Part shown: piece after piece, positions 1-8,625 of the stretch
How positions within the stretch are numbered: the first letter of the stretch is position 1
Layout of the letters: every line of letters starts with the position of its first letter
NCBI RefSeq assembly: GCF_007971525.1
Contig: NZ_CP042437.1
Span: forward strand, 3,162,001 to 3,226,000
Direction of reading: 5' to 3'
Origin: Mucilaginibacter ginsenosidivorax
Lineage (GTDB): Bacteria > Bacteroidota > Bacteroidia > Sphingobacteriales > Sphingobacteriaceae
DNA length: 64,000 bases
Made by a program: the position numbers and the translations under genes
The notes under the pieces: model-generated
What the model was told of the DNA's origin: nothing
Database searches by the model: none
Seen by the model: the letters and a program-made list of their open reading frames with translations, nothing else

Positions 1-117
1 GGGACCGTTAGTAAAGACAGTAACCATACTGACGCGTTATCAGATAATAGTTTACTGGCCGAAGGATTGGATCCGGTAAATCAAGGGAAAAACTGCCCAC
101 CTGATTGTACCGCATAG
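1..117 (+). CDS. 3' end of a hypothetical protein (partial)
   Basis: An open frame enters from the left edge and ends at TAG 115-117, giving 38 residues that finish with CPPDCTA. The tail is polar and Asn/Asp/Ser-rich with two closely spaced cysteines. A hairpin terminator follows at 137-210, which supports this being a real gene end. The family cannot be recognised from this fragment. Confidence 0.5.
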   Translation, partial: GTVSKDSNHTDALSDNSLLAEGLDPVNQGKNCPPDCTA

Positions 118-136
118 ATTTAAAATAAATTTACAT

Positions 137-210
137 CCGATAAGTAAGATAGTAACGATTGCTGACCGTTAACAAAGTCAAATCCTCTTTCTTTACTTAT
201 CGGGTTTTTA
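137..210 (+). terminator. Hairpin terminator after the partial gene
   Basis: CCGATAAGTAA (137-147) pairs with TTACTTATCGG (193-203), followed directly by a run of T. The loop is long (about 45 nt). It lies 20 bases after the stop of the partial gene. Confidence 0.55.
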
Positions 211-571
211 ATTTATTTTTGTTAATCTTTCACAAAATTCAGACCGTTGCCGCAGTTTATAGTTAGCGTTTCTCATGTTATTTTGCATCGTCTATATTAT
301 GGTTAATTGATTGTAATAGAAACCTTCTGCTTAGTAAGACTATAAATATCTCGATGCAAATTTTCGTTTTTGACATATAAAAATCTTAGGGCTTATCGCA
401 CATCGATATAAATAATGTCGAATATTTCTGTTCTGATAATCAGTGTCTTATTGTTATGTACTTTTTTTCTGTTCATATAAATCCGCAAAGCTATCTTTAC
501 ACTTTACGACAGCCGATAAGGTGCTGTGCTAATTTTGTAAGAGGCTAAAACTTAATGTACATAAATATTGA
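211..571. other. AT-rich gap upstream of the membrane-protein/kinase operon
   Basis: No open frame with coding character is visible. The only recognisable signal is TAATTTTG at 530-537, which fits the Bacteroidota -7 consensus TAnnTTTG and would start transcription about 30 bases before the ATG at 572. No clear -33 TTTG box was found at the expected distance. Confidence 0.4.
530..537 (+). promoter_or_regulatory. Candidate -7 element (TAnnTTTG)
   Basis: TAATTTTG matches the primary sigma factor -7 consensus of Bacteroidota and is well placed for the gene starting at 572. There is no convincing -33 partner, so it is a candidate only. Confidence 0.35.
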
Positions 572-1222
572 ATGTTATATAATTTATACCTGGTATCGCT
601 CCCTATAACCTTTGCTTTTTGCCTTTACGCTTACAAGCATCTTGACAGGAATTTTAAATGGTTTCTGCCATATTTTGCGTTCGTAATTATTTATGAATTG
701 GTTAATTATTTTAATCTAATGCTATTGGAAAAAAGCAACGCCTGGTGCAATAATCTTGAGGGCTTGCTGGAACTTGCCCTATTTACATGGTTTTTAGCGT
801 CGCTTGTTAAAAATGAACGATACAGGAAATCGGTTTATAAATTTGCTGCAATACCAATATTGCTTTCTTTGGTTGATATTGTATATATACAGGGATTTTT
901 TAAACGTGCTACAATTGCAATAGTACTACAGGGCATATTTTTGGTAGTATTAATTTGTATTTATTATCGCTCGCTATTTGAAGAGGCAGATGAGCGGTTG
1001 GCTCTTTTAAAACATCCACCGTTTTTAGCTGCAACTGGGCTGCTTTTTTTCTTCTTGTCAAACACGCTGTTTTATGCTTGTTTTAGTTATATGATATATA
1101 AAAATAATTATCATTTTTATATTGTTGCGACGAGTATCCCGGGAATTTCAAATCTATTGTTAAATGGTCTATTGGCGTATGCTTTCCTATGTTCTTATAA
1201 CAATAAACGTATTGCTGAATAG
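572..1222 (+). CDS. Hypothetical multi-pass membrane protein upstream of a two-component system
   Basis: The 216-residue product is strongly hydrophobic, with about six to seven predicted transmembrane helices (roughly residues 5-20, 30-48, 62-80, 92-108, 117-131, 150-172, 180-205). It has no recognisable catalytic motif. It is followed by a NarL-type histidine kinase and regulator. In Bacteroidota such small membrane proteins often sit directly before this kinase type and may act as the sensory module; that is inference. The last 30 codons of a paralogue survive just downstream (1253-1411), so this copy may be a duplicate of the gene originally coupled to the kinase. Confidence 0.7.
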   Translation: MLYNLYLVSLPITFAFCLYAYKHLDRNFKWFLPYFAFVIIYELVNYFNLMLLEKSNAWCNNLEGLLELALFTWFLASLVKNERYRKSVYKFAAIPILLSLVDIVYIQGFFKRATIAIVLQGIFLVVLICIYYRSLFEEADERLALLKHPPFLAATGLLFFFLSNTLFYACFSYMIYKNNYHFYIVATSIPGISNLLLNGLLAYAFLCSYNNKRIAE

Positions 1223-1252
1223 CGACTATTTGCTGCACCCGAAACATTTTGA

Positions 1253-1411
1253 TTCCTCCCCAACGTAGTTTTGAATAATACATCGTATGAAAATAGCCGC
1301 TATTTTCTTATCCTTGCAATTGAGCAGTCGGGAATTTCAAGCCTATTACTAAACCCACTTTTAATATCTGCCTTTTTATGCTTTTCAAAGACGAACAAGT
1401 TATTCTTATAA
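1253..1411 (+). pseudogene. Remnant of the 3' end of a second copy of the upstream membrane protein
   Basis: Frame 2 between a TGA at 1250 and a TAA at 1409 encodes a stretch with GISSLLLNPLLISAFLC. This matches GISNLLLNGLLAYAFLC near the end of the intact gene at 572-1222. The remnant has no start codon and lacks the first ~170 residues. It overlaps the kinase start at 1378 in another frame, so this end was probably preserved because of the overlap. Confidence 0.65.
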
Positions 1412-2211
1412 TTATAGCCGGTACAGCTTTACTGCTGTTGCTGGGGTTTTTTATGGTTGGTTTTTTATTGATGTTTCAAAAAAAACAAAATAAAAATGCC
1501 ATGGAGAAGGCCGAGTTGAAATCGTCGTTTAAACAGGAGTTGTTAAAAACCCGGATAGAGATACAGGAAGAAACCCTGAACTATGTAAGCCGCGAGATGC
1601 ACGATAACATTACCCAGGTATTATCATTTGTAAAACTCAATATGGGCCTGCTGGCCAACAAGCTTACCGACGAACAAAAGGTAAAGTTGAATGACAGCCG
1701 TGAACTTATAGCGCAAACCATTACAGATTTGCGTAACCTTTCAAAAAGTTTAAGTTTTGAACATATCAACGCGTTAGGCCTGGTGAAAACGCTGGAACTG
1801 GAGGCGATAAGGGTGAACAAGAGCGGCCTTATTAATATGGATTTAAACGTTGAGGGCGAAATGTACTCCCTTGGCGAGCAGCGCGAACTGGTATTGTTCA
1901 GGATATTCCAGGAGGCGCTAAATAACGCGTTGAAACATGCGGATGCAGCAAACATTAAAATCGGTTTGTATTATAATGCACAAATGTTTAATTTGACCAT
2001 CGAAGATGATGGCGCAGGTTTCCAACCCGAATTGCTGACCGACAAAAGCGGATCGGGGTTGCGTAACATGAAAAATAGGGCGGGTTTGATTGGGGCTGAG
2101 GCTGTTATAACCAGTTCGCTCAAACAAGGCTGTACTATTAAGCTGTCACTTAACCCCCTGGTTGAAGAAAATTATGCTAACGAAACCCATTCAAATAGCC
2201 CTGGTAGATGA
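1378..2211 (+). CDS. Sensor histidine kinase, NarX/DesK type (HisKA_3 + HATPase_c)
   Basis: This is a 277-residue membrane-anchored kinase with one N-terminal transmembrane helix (about 8-33) and a short coiled linker. The HisKA_3 dimerisation domain carries the phospho-acceptor His75 in REMHDNITQV. A HATPase_c domain follows with an N box (EALNNALKHA), a G1 box (IEDDGAGF) and a G2 box (GSGLRNMKNRA). There is no periplasmic sensor domain, so input probably comes from a membrane partner. The 3' end overlaps the response-regulator gene by about 38 bases, indicating coupled translation. The ATG at 1378 lies inside the degraded 3' end of a membrane-protein gene. Confidence 0.93.
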   Translation: MLFKDEQVILIIIAGTALLLLLGFFMVGFLLMFQKKQNKNAMEKAELKSSFKQELLKTRIEIQEETLNYVSREMHDNITQVLSFVKLNMGLLANKLTDEQKVKLNDSRELIAQTITDLRNLSKSLSFEHINALGLVKTLELEAIRVNKSGLINMDLNVEGEMYSLGEQRELVLFRIFQEALNNALKHADAANIKIGLYYNAQMFNLTIEDDGAGFQPELLTDKSGSGLRNMKNRAGLIGAEAVITSSLKQGCTIKLSLNPLVEENYANETHSNSPGR

Positions 2212-2818
2212 TCATCGCCTTTTCAGGAGTGGCATTGCAGCGCTCATTGATAGCTTTGGTGGCTATAATATACTATTTGAAGCCACGCACGGGCAGGAAT
2301 TAATAGGAAGTATTAGCGCAGGGCTTGTGCCTGATATTATTTTGCTTGATATTAATATGCCGGTAATGGATGGCATATCTACCGCGCAATGGCTTCGCAA
2401 ATATCATCCGTCTATCCGTATCATTATCCTATCCATGTTTGAAGATGCCGAGAAGGTATTATTAATGGTAAGGGCTGGCGTAAAAGGATATTTACTAAAA
2501 GATGCCGAGCCCGACGAATTTGAACGCGCACTGATTAAAGTAAGTGAAGGCGACCTGTTTTACCCGGATTTTGTTACCCGCCACCTATTAAATAATTTTA
2601 ACATCGATAAGGAAGCCCAGGTGCAGCTAAACCCCCGCGAAATTGAATTCCTGCGCCTTACAAGTACCGAACTTACCTACAAGGAGATTGCCGACACCAT
2701 GAATATCAGCGTGCGTACGGTTGATAGTTTCCGCGATCATCTTTTTGAAAAGCTACAGATAAAAAGCCGGGTAGGACTGGTTTTATATAGTATTAAAAAC
2801 AAGCTGATAGATTTGTAA
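2174..2818 (+). CDS. NarL/FixJ-family response regulator
   Basis: The product has about 214 residues. An N-terminal receiver domain contains the acidic pair VDDH and the phospho-acceptor Asp59 in ILLDINMP, plus Lys in KGYLLKDA. A C-terminal LuxR-type helix-turn-helix follows (LTYKEIADTMNISVRTVDSF). It is the output partner of the overlapping upstream kinase. The ATG at 2174 is preferred; an in-frame TTG at 2162 would add four residues. Its targets cannot be read from the window. Confidence 0.93.
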   Translation: MLTKPIQIALVDDHRLFRSGIAALIDSFGGYNILFEATHGQELIGSISAGLVPDIILLDINMPVMDGISTAQWLRKYHPSIRIIILSMFEDAEKVLLMVRAGVKGYLLKDAEPDEFERALIKVSEGDLFYPDFVTRHLLNNFNIDKEAQVQLNPREIEFLRLTSTELTYKEIADTMNISVRTVDSFRDHLFEKLQIKSRVGLVLYSIKNKLIDL

Positions 2819-2847
2819 TTTGCTAATTAATTTAGCAAATTTGCCTT

Positions 2848-3918
2848 ATGGCGCATGAGGACAACCCCGATTTTTTTAAGGGCAGGGGGGCACAGGTTAA
2901 TACCCACAACAAATTTTTGAAAAGCAAATACGTGGCCGACCATATGGAAGGGCTTGACGAACCGTTGCTTGAAAACAGCGCCACGCAGCTTTTTGAAGAA
3001 AATCCTAAAAAAATTGTAAGCGAATCAAATAGTCCCGATTTAAGCCACATGTACTCCATAAACCCCTACCAGGGCTGCGAGCATGGTTGTATTTACTGCT
3101 ATGCCCGCAACACGCATGAGTATTATGGCTTTAGCGCCGGCCTTGATTTTGAACGCAAGATTATTGTAAAGCGCAACGCTCCTGAATTGCTGGAACAATA
3201 TTTTAACAAAAAAAATTATAAACCGGTATGCATCCTGCTATCGGGCAATACCGATTGTTATCAGCCCATTGAACGCGATTTGCAAATTACCCGACGGCTG
3301 CTGGAGGTTTTCCTGAAATATAAAAACCCGGTAGCCATCATCACCAAAAACAACCTGGTACTGCGCGACCTGGATATTTTGACCGAACTGGCCGCCATGA
3401 ACCTGGTTCATGTTAACGTATCAATTACTTCCCTTGACGAACAACTTCGGCAAAAACTGGAGCCAAGAACGGTTACCGCCACCGGCAGGCTGGCTGTTGT
3501 TCAAAGGCTCTCAGAAAAAGGCATTCCGGTAAGGGTAATGGCAGCACCTATAATTCCGGGTTTGAACAGTAACGAAGTGCCCAACATTATCAAGGCTGCA
3601 GCCGATAGGGGCGCTTTAGCTGCCGGCTTTACTATAGTGCGCCTTAATGGGAGTATTGCCGAATTATTTAGCGACTGGATCTATAAAGCTTTCCCCAACC
3701 GTGCCGAAAAGGTGTTGAACATGATCCGGTCCTGCCACGATGGTAACCTGAATGATAGCGACTTTGGCAGGCGCATGAGTGGTGAAGGAAAGGTGGCCGA
3801 ATCTATCCACCAGATGTTCAGGATGGCCTGTAACCGCTTTTTGGATGGCCGGCAGATGCCGGAGTATGACTATAGCTTATTTGTGCCGAGGAGGGGCAGG
3901 CAGACGAGTATGTTTTAG
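2848..3918 (+). CDS. PA0069-family radical SAM protein
   Basis: A 356-residue protein with the spore-photoproduct-lyase-like radical SAM signature CEHGCIYCYAR at about residues 76-86, whose three cysteines bind the 4Fe-4S cluster. The conserved NPYQGCEHGC context and ITKNNLVLRDLD are typical of the PA0069/SplB-like family. The substrate is unknown. TAnnTTTG-like bases (AATTTGCC) lie only a few bases before the ATG, so the message may have a very short leader. The gene ends one base from the convergent DUF2809 gene. Confidence 0.88.
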   Translation: MAHEDNPDFFKGRGAQVNTHNKFLKSKYVADHMEGLDEPLLENSATQLFEENPKKIVSESNSPDLSHMYSINPYQGCEHGCIYCYARNTHEYYGFSAGLDFERKIIVKRNAPELLEQYFNKKNYKPVCILLSGNTDCYQPIERDLQITRRLLEVFLKYKNPVAIITKNNLVLRDLDILTELAAMNLVHVNVSITSLDEQLRQKLEPRTVTATGRLAVVQRLSEKGIPVRVMAAPIIPGLNSNEVPNIIKAAADRGALAAGFTIVRLNGSIAELFSDWIYKAFPNRAEKVLNMIRSCHDGNLNDSDFGRRMSGEGKVAESIHQMFRMACNRFLDGRQMPEYDYSLFVPRRGRQTSMF

Positions 3919-3919
3919 G

Positions 3920-4294
3920 CTATTTTGGGCCTTTTTTAAGTATGTAAAAGTCAATAATACAACCTATCCCCACACCAACCACATAACACAGCAAATCGCT
4001 CCATAAAAAGCCTTCGCCTAAAACAAGCCTGCCAAACAGGGTATGCCTCAAATTATTTATCCAGGGCGCTTTATAAAGCTGGCTGAACTCTATCGCGAAG
4101 CAAAACAATAAACTTGCAACAACTACGAATTTTATAGGCTTATTGATAAACAGGAAGCGCGCGATAAAATAAACCATCAGCGCCCAAAGAATATCGCCAA
4201 CAAACAATGGTATGCTTTTAAAATGCCGGGAAAGCAGGCCAGTAATTATGGTAGCTGTAATGAGCATAAAATAAAGGAACCTTGATCTTCTCAT
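3920..4294 (-). CDS. DUF2809 domain membrane protein
   Basis: A 124-residue integral membrane protein with four predicted helices (about 8-22, 32-50, 55-72, 97-117). It shows the DUF2809 pattern: FVGDILWALMVYF, a central EFSQLY, and GFLWSDLLCYVVG near the end. The family has no assigned function. It converges on the radical SAM gene with a one-base gap. Confidence 0.8.
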   Translation of the reverse strand: MRRSRFLYFMLITATIITGLLSRHFKSIPLFVGDILWALMVYFIARFLFINKPIKFVVVASLLFCFAIEFSQLYKAPWINNLRHTLFGRLVLGEGFLWSDLLCYVVGVGIGCIIDFYILKKGPK

Positions 4295-4310
4295 AAAAAC
4301 TCAGTCAACA

Positions 4311-4340
4311 AAAAAAGGCACCCTGAAGATGCCTTTTATA
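4311..4340 (-). terminator. Terminator downstream of the zinc-ribbon gene
   Basis: AAAAGGCA (4313-4320) pairs with TGCCTTTT (4330-4337). On the minus strand the stem is followed by a T run, 20-50 bases after the stop of the gene at 4362-5105. Confidence 0.7.
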
Positions 4341-4361
4341 TTAATTTTATAAGTGGTTTGC

Positions 4362-5105
4362 TTATACCGTTTCGGCTTCCAAAGCCATCTGCTCATCAAC
4401 CAGGATACGTCCGCAATGTTCGCAAACGATGATCTTTTTGCGTTGACGGATATCCGACTGGCGCTGAGGCGGGATCTGGTTAAAACAGCCAGAGCATGAA
4501 TCGCGTTGAATGGTTACTACTGCTAAACCATTTTTTGCATTTTGGCGCAAACGGGTATAAGCTGTAAATAAACGCTCTTCAATATTCGGGATAGCTTTTT
4601 CTGCCTGGGCAACAAGGTCGTTCTCTTCTTTTTCAGTTTCGGCGGTAATAACACCTAACTCATCTTTTTTGGCATCAAGATCGTTCTTACGTGCTTCCAG
4701 ATCGGCAAGGGCTTTTTCGTACACCTGGGTTTTTGAAGTTATCTCGAAACCATATTCCCTTATCTTCTTTTCACTTACCTGTATATCTAATCCTTGTATC
4801 TCAATTTCTTTTGATATCGCATCATACTCGCGGTTGTTCTTAACTTCGTTAAGTTGCGCTTCGTATTTTTTGATGTTGGCCTGAGCATCTTTGATCAGGT
4901 TTTTGCGGGTTACAATCTCATCCTCTACATCATCCAGCTCATATTTGATTTTCTGTATGCGGGTTTCAAGGCCTGCAACATCATCTTCCAGATCGGCAAC
5001 TTCCATTGGCAGCTCGCCACGTACCTGGCGTATTCTGTCAATTTTAGTGTGGATGGTTTGGAGTTCGTATAAAGCTTTAAGCTTCTGTTCTACGGTTTGT
5101 TCCAT
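4362..5105 (-). CDS. C4-type zinc ribbon protein with long coiled coil (DUF164/CdsZ-like)
   Basis: A 247-residue protein, almost wholly coiled coil for residues 15-180. It ends in a C4 zinc ribbon with CSGC and CEHCG (roughly residues 203-231). This architecture is common and conserved in Bacteroidota beside Nif3-like genes. Related proteins have been linked to secretion or flagellar chaperone roles elsewhere, but no role can be assigned here. Its ATG overlaps the stop of the upstream Nif3-like gene by one base (TAATG), so the two are translationally coupled. Confidence 0.85.
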   Translation of the reverse strand: MEQTVEQKLKALYELQTIHTKIDRIRQVRGELPMEVADLEDDVAGLETRIQKIKYELDDVEDEIVTRKNLIKDAQANIKKYEAQLNEVKNNREYDAISKEIEIQGLDIQVSEKKIREYGFEITSKTQVYEKALADLEARKNDLDAKKDELGVITAETEKEENDLVAQAEKAIPNIEERLFTAYTRLRQNAKNGLAVVTIQRDSCSGCFNQIPPQRQSDIRQRKKIIVCEHCGRILVDEQMALEAETV

Positions 5106-6202
5106 TAAATAAAATATTTGACGGGGTTTGTATTTACTTCTGTTAAACGGACGGCAAAGATAGGGAATTTTTTTCTAATTATTTCATACAATAATTGCAC
5201 CGTAAATTGTTCACTCTCAAAGTGTCCGATATCGGCAATCACTATCTTTCCTTCGGCATCAAAAAACTCGTGATACTTGTAGTCGGAGGTGATGAAAATG
5301 TCGGCCCCGGCGGCTATGGCATGCTTCAGTAAAAAGCCTCCCGAGCCTCCGCAAACAGCCACTTTTTTGATGGGTTTGTGGGTAAAAGCGGTATGCCTTA
5401 TCACGTGCGTGCGCATCTTATCTTTTACATGAAACAAAAACGATTCCTGGTTGGTGGGTACTTCCAGCTCGCCAATCATACCCGATCCTACCTGTTGGTT
5501 TTGGTTGGTTAAGCTGTACAGGTCGTAAGCTACCTCTTCGTAAGGGTGGGCCAGTATCAGGGCCATTATTATTTTACTCTCCAGGTTGGCCGGGTAAACG
5601 GTTTGGATGCAAACTTCGCTTTCGCGGTGACGTTTGCCCGGCTCGCCTACATGAGGTACCGTTAGTTCATTCCCTTTAAATGTGCCGGTTCCCTCGGCGT
5701 TAAAGCTAACTTCGCTGTAGTTGCCAATATTACCCGCCCCGGCGGCAAACAATGCTTCGCGCACGGCATCGGCATGGCTGTGGGGTACAAAGGTAACCAG
5801 CTTTTTAATCAGGTTATGTTTAGGCAGTAGTATGCGGCAGTTTTTAAGGCCAAGGGTATCGCATATGCGGCTGTTAACCCCGTGCATGACATTATCAAGA
5901 TTGGTGTGAATGGCGTACAGGGCTATACCCTTGCGAATGGCTTTCTCAACCACGCGCTCCACATATGTTTTGCTGTTAAACTTCTTTAATCCCCTGAAAA
6001 CTATAGGGTGATGGGATATAATTAACTGGCAGCCTGTAGCAATGGCTTCGTCAACAACCGCTTCGGTACAATCTAAAGAAAGCAGCGCCTGGGATATTTC
6101 CTGGTCGGGGTGGCCTACAATAAGGCCTGCATTATCATAATCTTCCTGGTAAACAAGCGGCGCAAGGCTTTCAAGGTAAGCAGTAAGTGCGGATAGTTTC
6201 AT
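5105..6202 (-). CDS. Nif3-like dinuclear metal-centre protein (GTP cyclohydrolase I type 2 homologue)
   Basis: A 365-residue NIF3/YbgI-family protein. Conserved metal-binding elements are visible: SHHPIVF and HTNLD near the N terminus, and GHFESEQ near the C terminus. The central insertion (about 130-230) corresponds to the PII-like domain of long family members. The biochemical role is unsettled despite the annotation as GTP cyclohydrolase. ATG at 6202 (MKLSALTAYLE) is preferred over an upstream TTG at 6208. It is the first gene of a two-gene operon with the zinc-ribbon protein. Confidence 0.9.
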   Translation of the reverse strand: MKLSALTAYLESLAPLVYQEDYDNAGLIVGHPDQEISQALLSLDCTEAVVDEAIATGCQLIISHHPIVFRGLKKFNSKTYVERVVEKAIRKGIALYAIHTNLDNVMHGVNSRICDTLGLKNCRILLPKHNLIKKLVTFVPHSHADAVREALFAAGAGNIGNYSEVSFNAEGTGTFKGNELTVPHVGEPGKRHRESEVCIQTVYPANLESKIIMALILAHPYEEVAYDLYSLTNQNQQVGSGMIGELEVPTNQESFLFHVKDKMRTHVIRHTAFTHKPIKKVAVCGGSGGFLLKHAIAAGADIFITSDYKYHEFFDAEGKIVIADIGHFESEQFTVQLLYEIIRKKFPIFAVRLTEVNTNPVKYFI

Positions 6203-6233
6203 GAACAAATATAGAAATAAGTATGGCCTTGGT

Positions 6234-6596
6234 TTAAGGCGTCATTAACGCCATCCGGTGACTATCGTAAGCCATCTCTTTATTATACTTTAATACAAGC
6301 GATTTATTGTTCACCAAATCAACAATTGTTCCTATCAGGCAAAAACCACCGGTAAAAAGGTAAAGCAAACCCATTCCTATTTGTCCCAAAGCAAAACGCT
6401 GCACGCCTGCAACCACTATAAAGCCAAGCAGGGTAAAAATCAGTATTTCCTGTGCCGATTTCCTTTTGCTGCTATAAACCATATAAAAATAGTCGGTTTG
6501 GCTTTCGGTGAGGTTTGCGGTAGCTTGTTGTAAAAAGGCCATCTCTTCGGGAGTCATATCCGTAAAGTTCATGTAGTTGCCTTGCTTCATGTTCAT
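6234..6596 (-). CDS. TM2-domain membrane protein
   Basis: A 120-residue protein with an N-terminal soluble segment, then two transmembrane helices (about 52-68 and 74-92) joined by a short Gly-rich turn (FALGQIGMGLLYLFTGG). The sequence ends in a polar tail. This is the TM2 domain fold, whose function in bacteria is unknown. It sits 31 bases upstream of the Nif3-like gene on the same strand and may share a transcript with it. A second in-frame ATG occurs two codons in. Confidence 0.8.
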   Translation of the reverse strand: MNMKQGNYMNFTDMTPEEMAFLQQATANLTESQTDYFYMVYSSKRKSAQEILIFTLLGFIVVAGVQRFALGQIGMGLLYLFTGGFCLIGTIVDLVNNKSLVLKYNKEMAYDSHRMALMTP

Positions 6597-6718
6597 GTTG
6601 GGTGTAGGGTTTGATGTTAGCGGTTTTTCAAATTTAATGTTTTTCTGCTAAAAACAATAGAAGCCCCTCTAAATAACGCCGCTTTCATGAACGCCTTAAA
6701 AAAATCAAATCGTGAATA

Positions 6719-6825
6719 ATCTCCCTTGAAGGGGAGACTTTTGATTAGCATACTGCTCGTCAGCGCATCAAGATGCCGCGTTCTTTCAAAAGTTCCCCCT
6801 TTAGGGGGCGGAGGGGGCTTTTTTT
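6719..6825. repeat. REP-like G/C palindromes upstream of glnS
   Basis: CTCCC-TTGAA-GGGGAG at 6720-6735 and TTCCCCCTTTAGGGGG at 6793-6808 (followed by CGGAGGGGGC) belong to a short palindromic family (CCCCCTTYAGGGGG plus a G-rich tail). The family recurs at about 8503-8528, at 8600-8625 and inside murF (19720-19746). Confidence 0.75.
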
Positions 6826-6841
6826 TATTATTTTTGCCCTC

Positions 6842-8500
6842 ATGAGCGAAGAAAGATCACTGAACTTTATAGAAGAAATTGTTGAAGAAGATATAGCCAA
6901 CGGCAAGCACGGCGGCCGGGTATTAACCCGTTTCCCGCCCGAGCCCAATGGTTACCTGCATATTGGCCACGCCAAATCTATTTGCCTTAACTTTGGTTTG
7001 GCCCAAAAGTACAACGGTAAAACCAACCTGCGTTTTGATGACACCAACCCTGTTAAGGAGGATGTGGAATATGTTGACAGCATTAAAGAAGATGTTAAAT
7101 GGCTGGGCTTTAACTGGGCCGAAGAACTGTACGCTTCTGACTATTTCGACCAGCTATATGAGTTTGCGGTAACGCTTATTAAAGCCAACCTGGCTTATGT
7201 TGACGATAGCACAGCCGAAGAGATAGCCCATCAAAAAGGCACCCCTACCGAGCCGGGCGTACCCAACCAGTACCGCAGCCGCTCTGTTGAGGAAAACCTG
7301 GAGTTGTTTGCCGATATGAAAGCCGGCAAATACCCCGATGGCGCTAAAGTACTGCGTGCCAAGGTTGACCTGGCTGCACCCAACATGCACCTGCGCGACC
7401 CTTTGATGTACCGCATTAAACATGCCCATCACCACCGTACCGGCGATGCCTGGTGCATATATCCCATGTACGATTTTGCCCACGGCCAATCGGATGCTAT
7501 TGAGCAGATAACCCACTCTATTTGTACGCTGGAGTTTATTCCCCACCGGGCATTGTATGATTGGTTTATTGAGCAGTTAAGCATCTTCCCATCCAAACAA
7601 TACGAGTTTGCCCGTCTTAACCTCAACTACACCGTAATGAGCAAGCGCAAGCTGCTGCAACTGGTGGTTGAAAAACATGTTGACGGCTGGGACGACCCGC
7701 GCATGCCTACCATTAGCGGCCTGCGTAGGCGGGGGTATACGCCTGCCAGTATCCGCGAGTTTTGCGAACGCATCGGCGTAGCCAAACGCGAAAACATGAT
7801 TGACGTTGGCCTGCTGGAGTTCTGCATCCGCGAAGACCTGAACAAAACCGCATGGCGCCGTATGGCTGTGCTCGACCCTATAAAATGCATCCTGACCAAC
7901 TACCCTGAAGGCGAGGTGGAGATTATGCATGGCGAAAATAACCCCGAAGCCGAGGATGGCGACGGCAGCCGCGAGTTTCCGTTTAGCCGCGAACTTTGGA
8001 TTGAACGGGAAGACTTTATGGAGGTACCGCCAAAAAAATTCTTTCGCCTGGGTGTGGGGCTGATGGTGAGGCTTAAAAATGCCTACATCATCCGTTGCGA
8101 CGACTTTGTGAAAGATGCCGATGGCAACGTAACCGAAATTCATTGCAGCTACCTGCCCGAATCAAAATCGGGTAACGATACCAGCGGCATTAACGTGAAG
8201 GGTACCATTCACTGGGTGAGCGTACCGCACGCCAAAACCGCCGAAGTAAGGCTGTACGACCGCCTTTTCCAGGTAGAGAACCCGCAAAGCGAAGAAGGCG
8301 ACTTTAAAGATTATATCAACCCCAACAGCCTGCATATTATCCCAACCGCCTATATTGAACCCGACCTGGCCAACGCCATACCCGGCACCGCCGTACAGTT
8401 CATGCGCAAAGGATATTTTACGTTGGATAAATACTCAACCGATGATAAGCTGATCTTCAACAGAACAGTAACGCTGAAGGATGGGTGGGTGAAGAAATAG
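6842..8500 (+). CDS. glnS: Glutamine--tRNA ligase
   Basis: A 552-residue class I aminoacyl-tRNA synthetase, close to the 554 residues of the E. coli enzyme. The HIGH signature appears as [12 protein letters not shown], with the KMSKS equivalent VMSKRKL and the GlnRS-specific RFDDTNP. An anticodon-binding beta-barrel region fills the C-terminal third. It charges tRNA-Gln in the cytoplasm. The ATG at 6842 (MSEERSLNF) is chosen; in-frame sequence upstream reads through a repeat and is unlikely to be coding. A TATTTTTG motif lies only 6 bases before the ATG. Confidence 0.97.
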   Translation: MSEERSLNFIEEIVEEDIANGKHGGRVLTRFPPEPNGYLHIGHAKSICLNFGLAQKYNGKTNLRFDDTNPVKEDVEYVDSIKEDVKWLGFNWAEELYASDYFDQLYEFAVTLIKANLAYVDDSTAEEIAHQKGTPTEPGVPNQYRSRSVEENLELFADMKAGKYPDGAKVLRAKVDLAAPNMHLRDPLMYRIKHAHHHRTGDAWCIYPMYDFAHGQSDAIEQITHSICTLEFIPHRALYDWFIEQLSIFPSKQYEFARLNLNYTVMSKRKLLQLVVEKHVDGWDDPRMPTISGLRRRGYTPASIREFCERIGVAKRENMIDVGLLEFCIREDLNKTAWRRMAVLDPIKCILTNYPEGEVEIMHGENNPEAEDGDGSREFPFSRELWIEREDFMEVPPKKFFRLGVGLMVRLKNAYIIRCDDFVKDADGNVTEIHCSYLPESKSGNDTSGINVKGTIHWVSVPHAKTAEVRLYDRLFQVENPQSEEGDFKDYINPNSLHIIPTAYIEPDLANAIPGTAVQFMRKGYFTLDKYSTDDKLIFNRTVTLKDGWVKK

Positions 8501-8502
8501 CA

Positions 8503-8530
8503 GCCCCCCAGCCCCCTAAAGGGGGAGCCT
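8503..8530. repeat. REP-like palindrome after glnS
   Basis: The sequence is GCCCCCTAAAGGGGGAGCC with a preceding C-rich block. It is the inverse orientation of the palindrome family found upstream of glnS and inside murF, and lies directly after the glnS stop. Confidence 0.7.
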
Positions 8531-8548
8531 TTTATTTGCGGCTTTAAC

Positions 8549-8587
8549 CAAAAAGGCCATTCGCTAAAAGCGAATGGCCTTTTTTAT
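8549..8587. terminator. Bidirectional terminator between glnS and the amidase
   Basis: AGGCCATTCGCT (8554-8565) pairs perfectly with AGCGAATGGCCT (8569-8580), with a 3-base loop, an A run on the left and a T run on the right. It suits termination of the two convergent genes. Confidence 0.9.
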
Positions 8588-8599
8588 TCCGTTATAGTT

Positions 8600-8625
8600 C
8601 CCCCTTCAGGGGGTTAGGGGGCATA
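8600..8625. repeat. REP-like palindrome overlapping the amidase stop codon
   Basis: CCCCCTTCAGGGGG followed by TTAGGGGGC. The minus-strand amidase gene reads through the G-rich tail, which supplies GCC CCC TAA. Same family as the repeats at 6793, 8503 and 19720. Confidence 0.75.
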
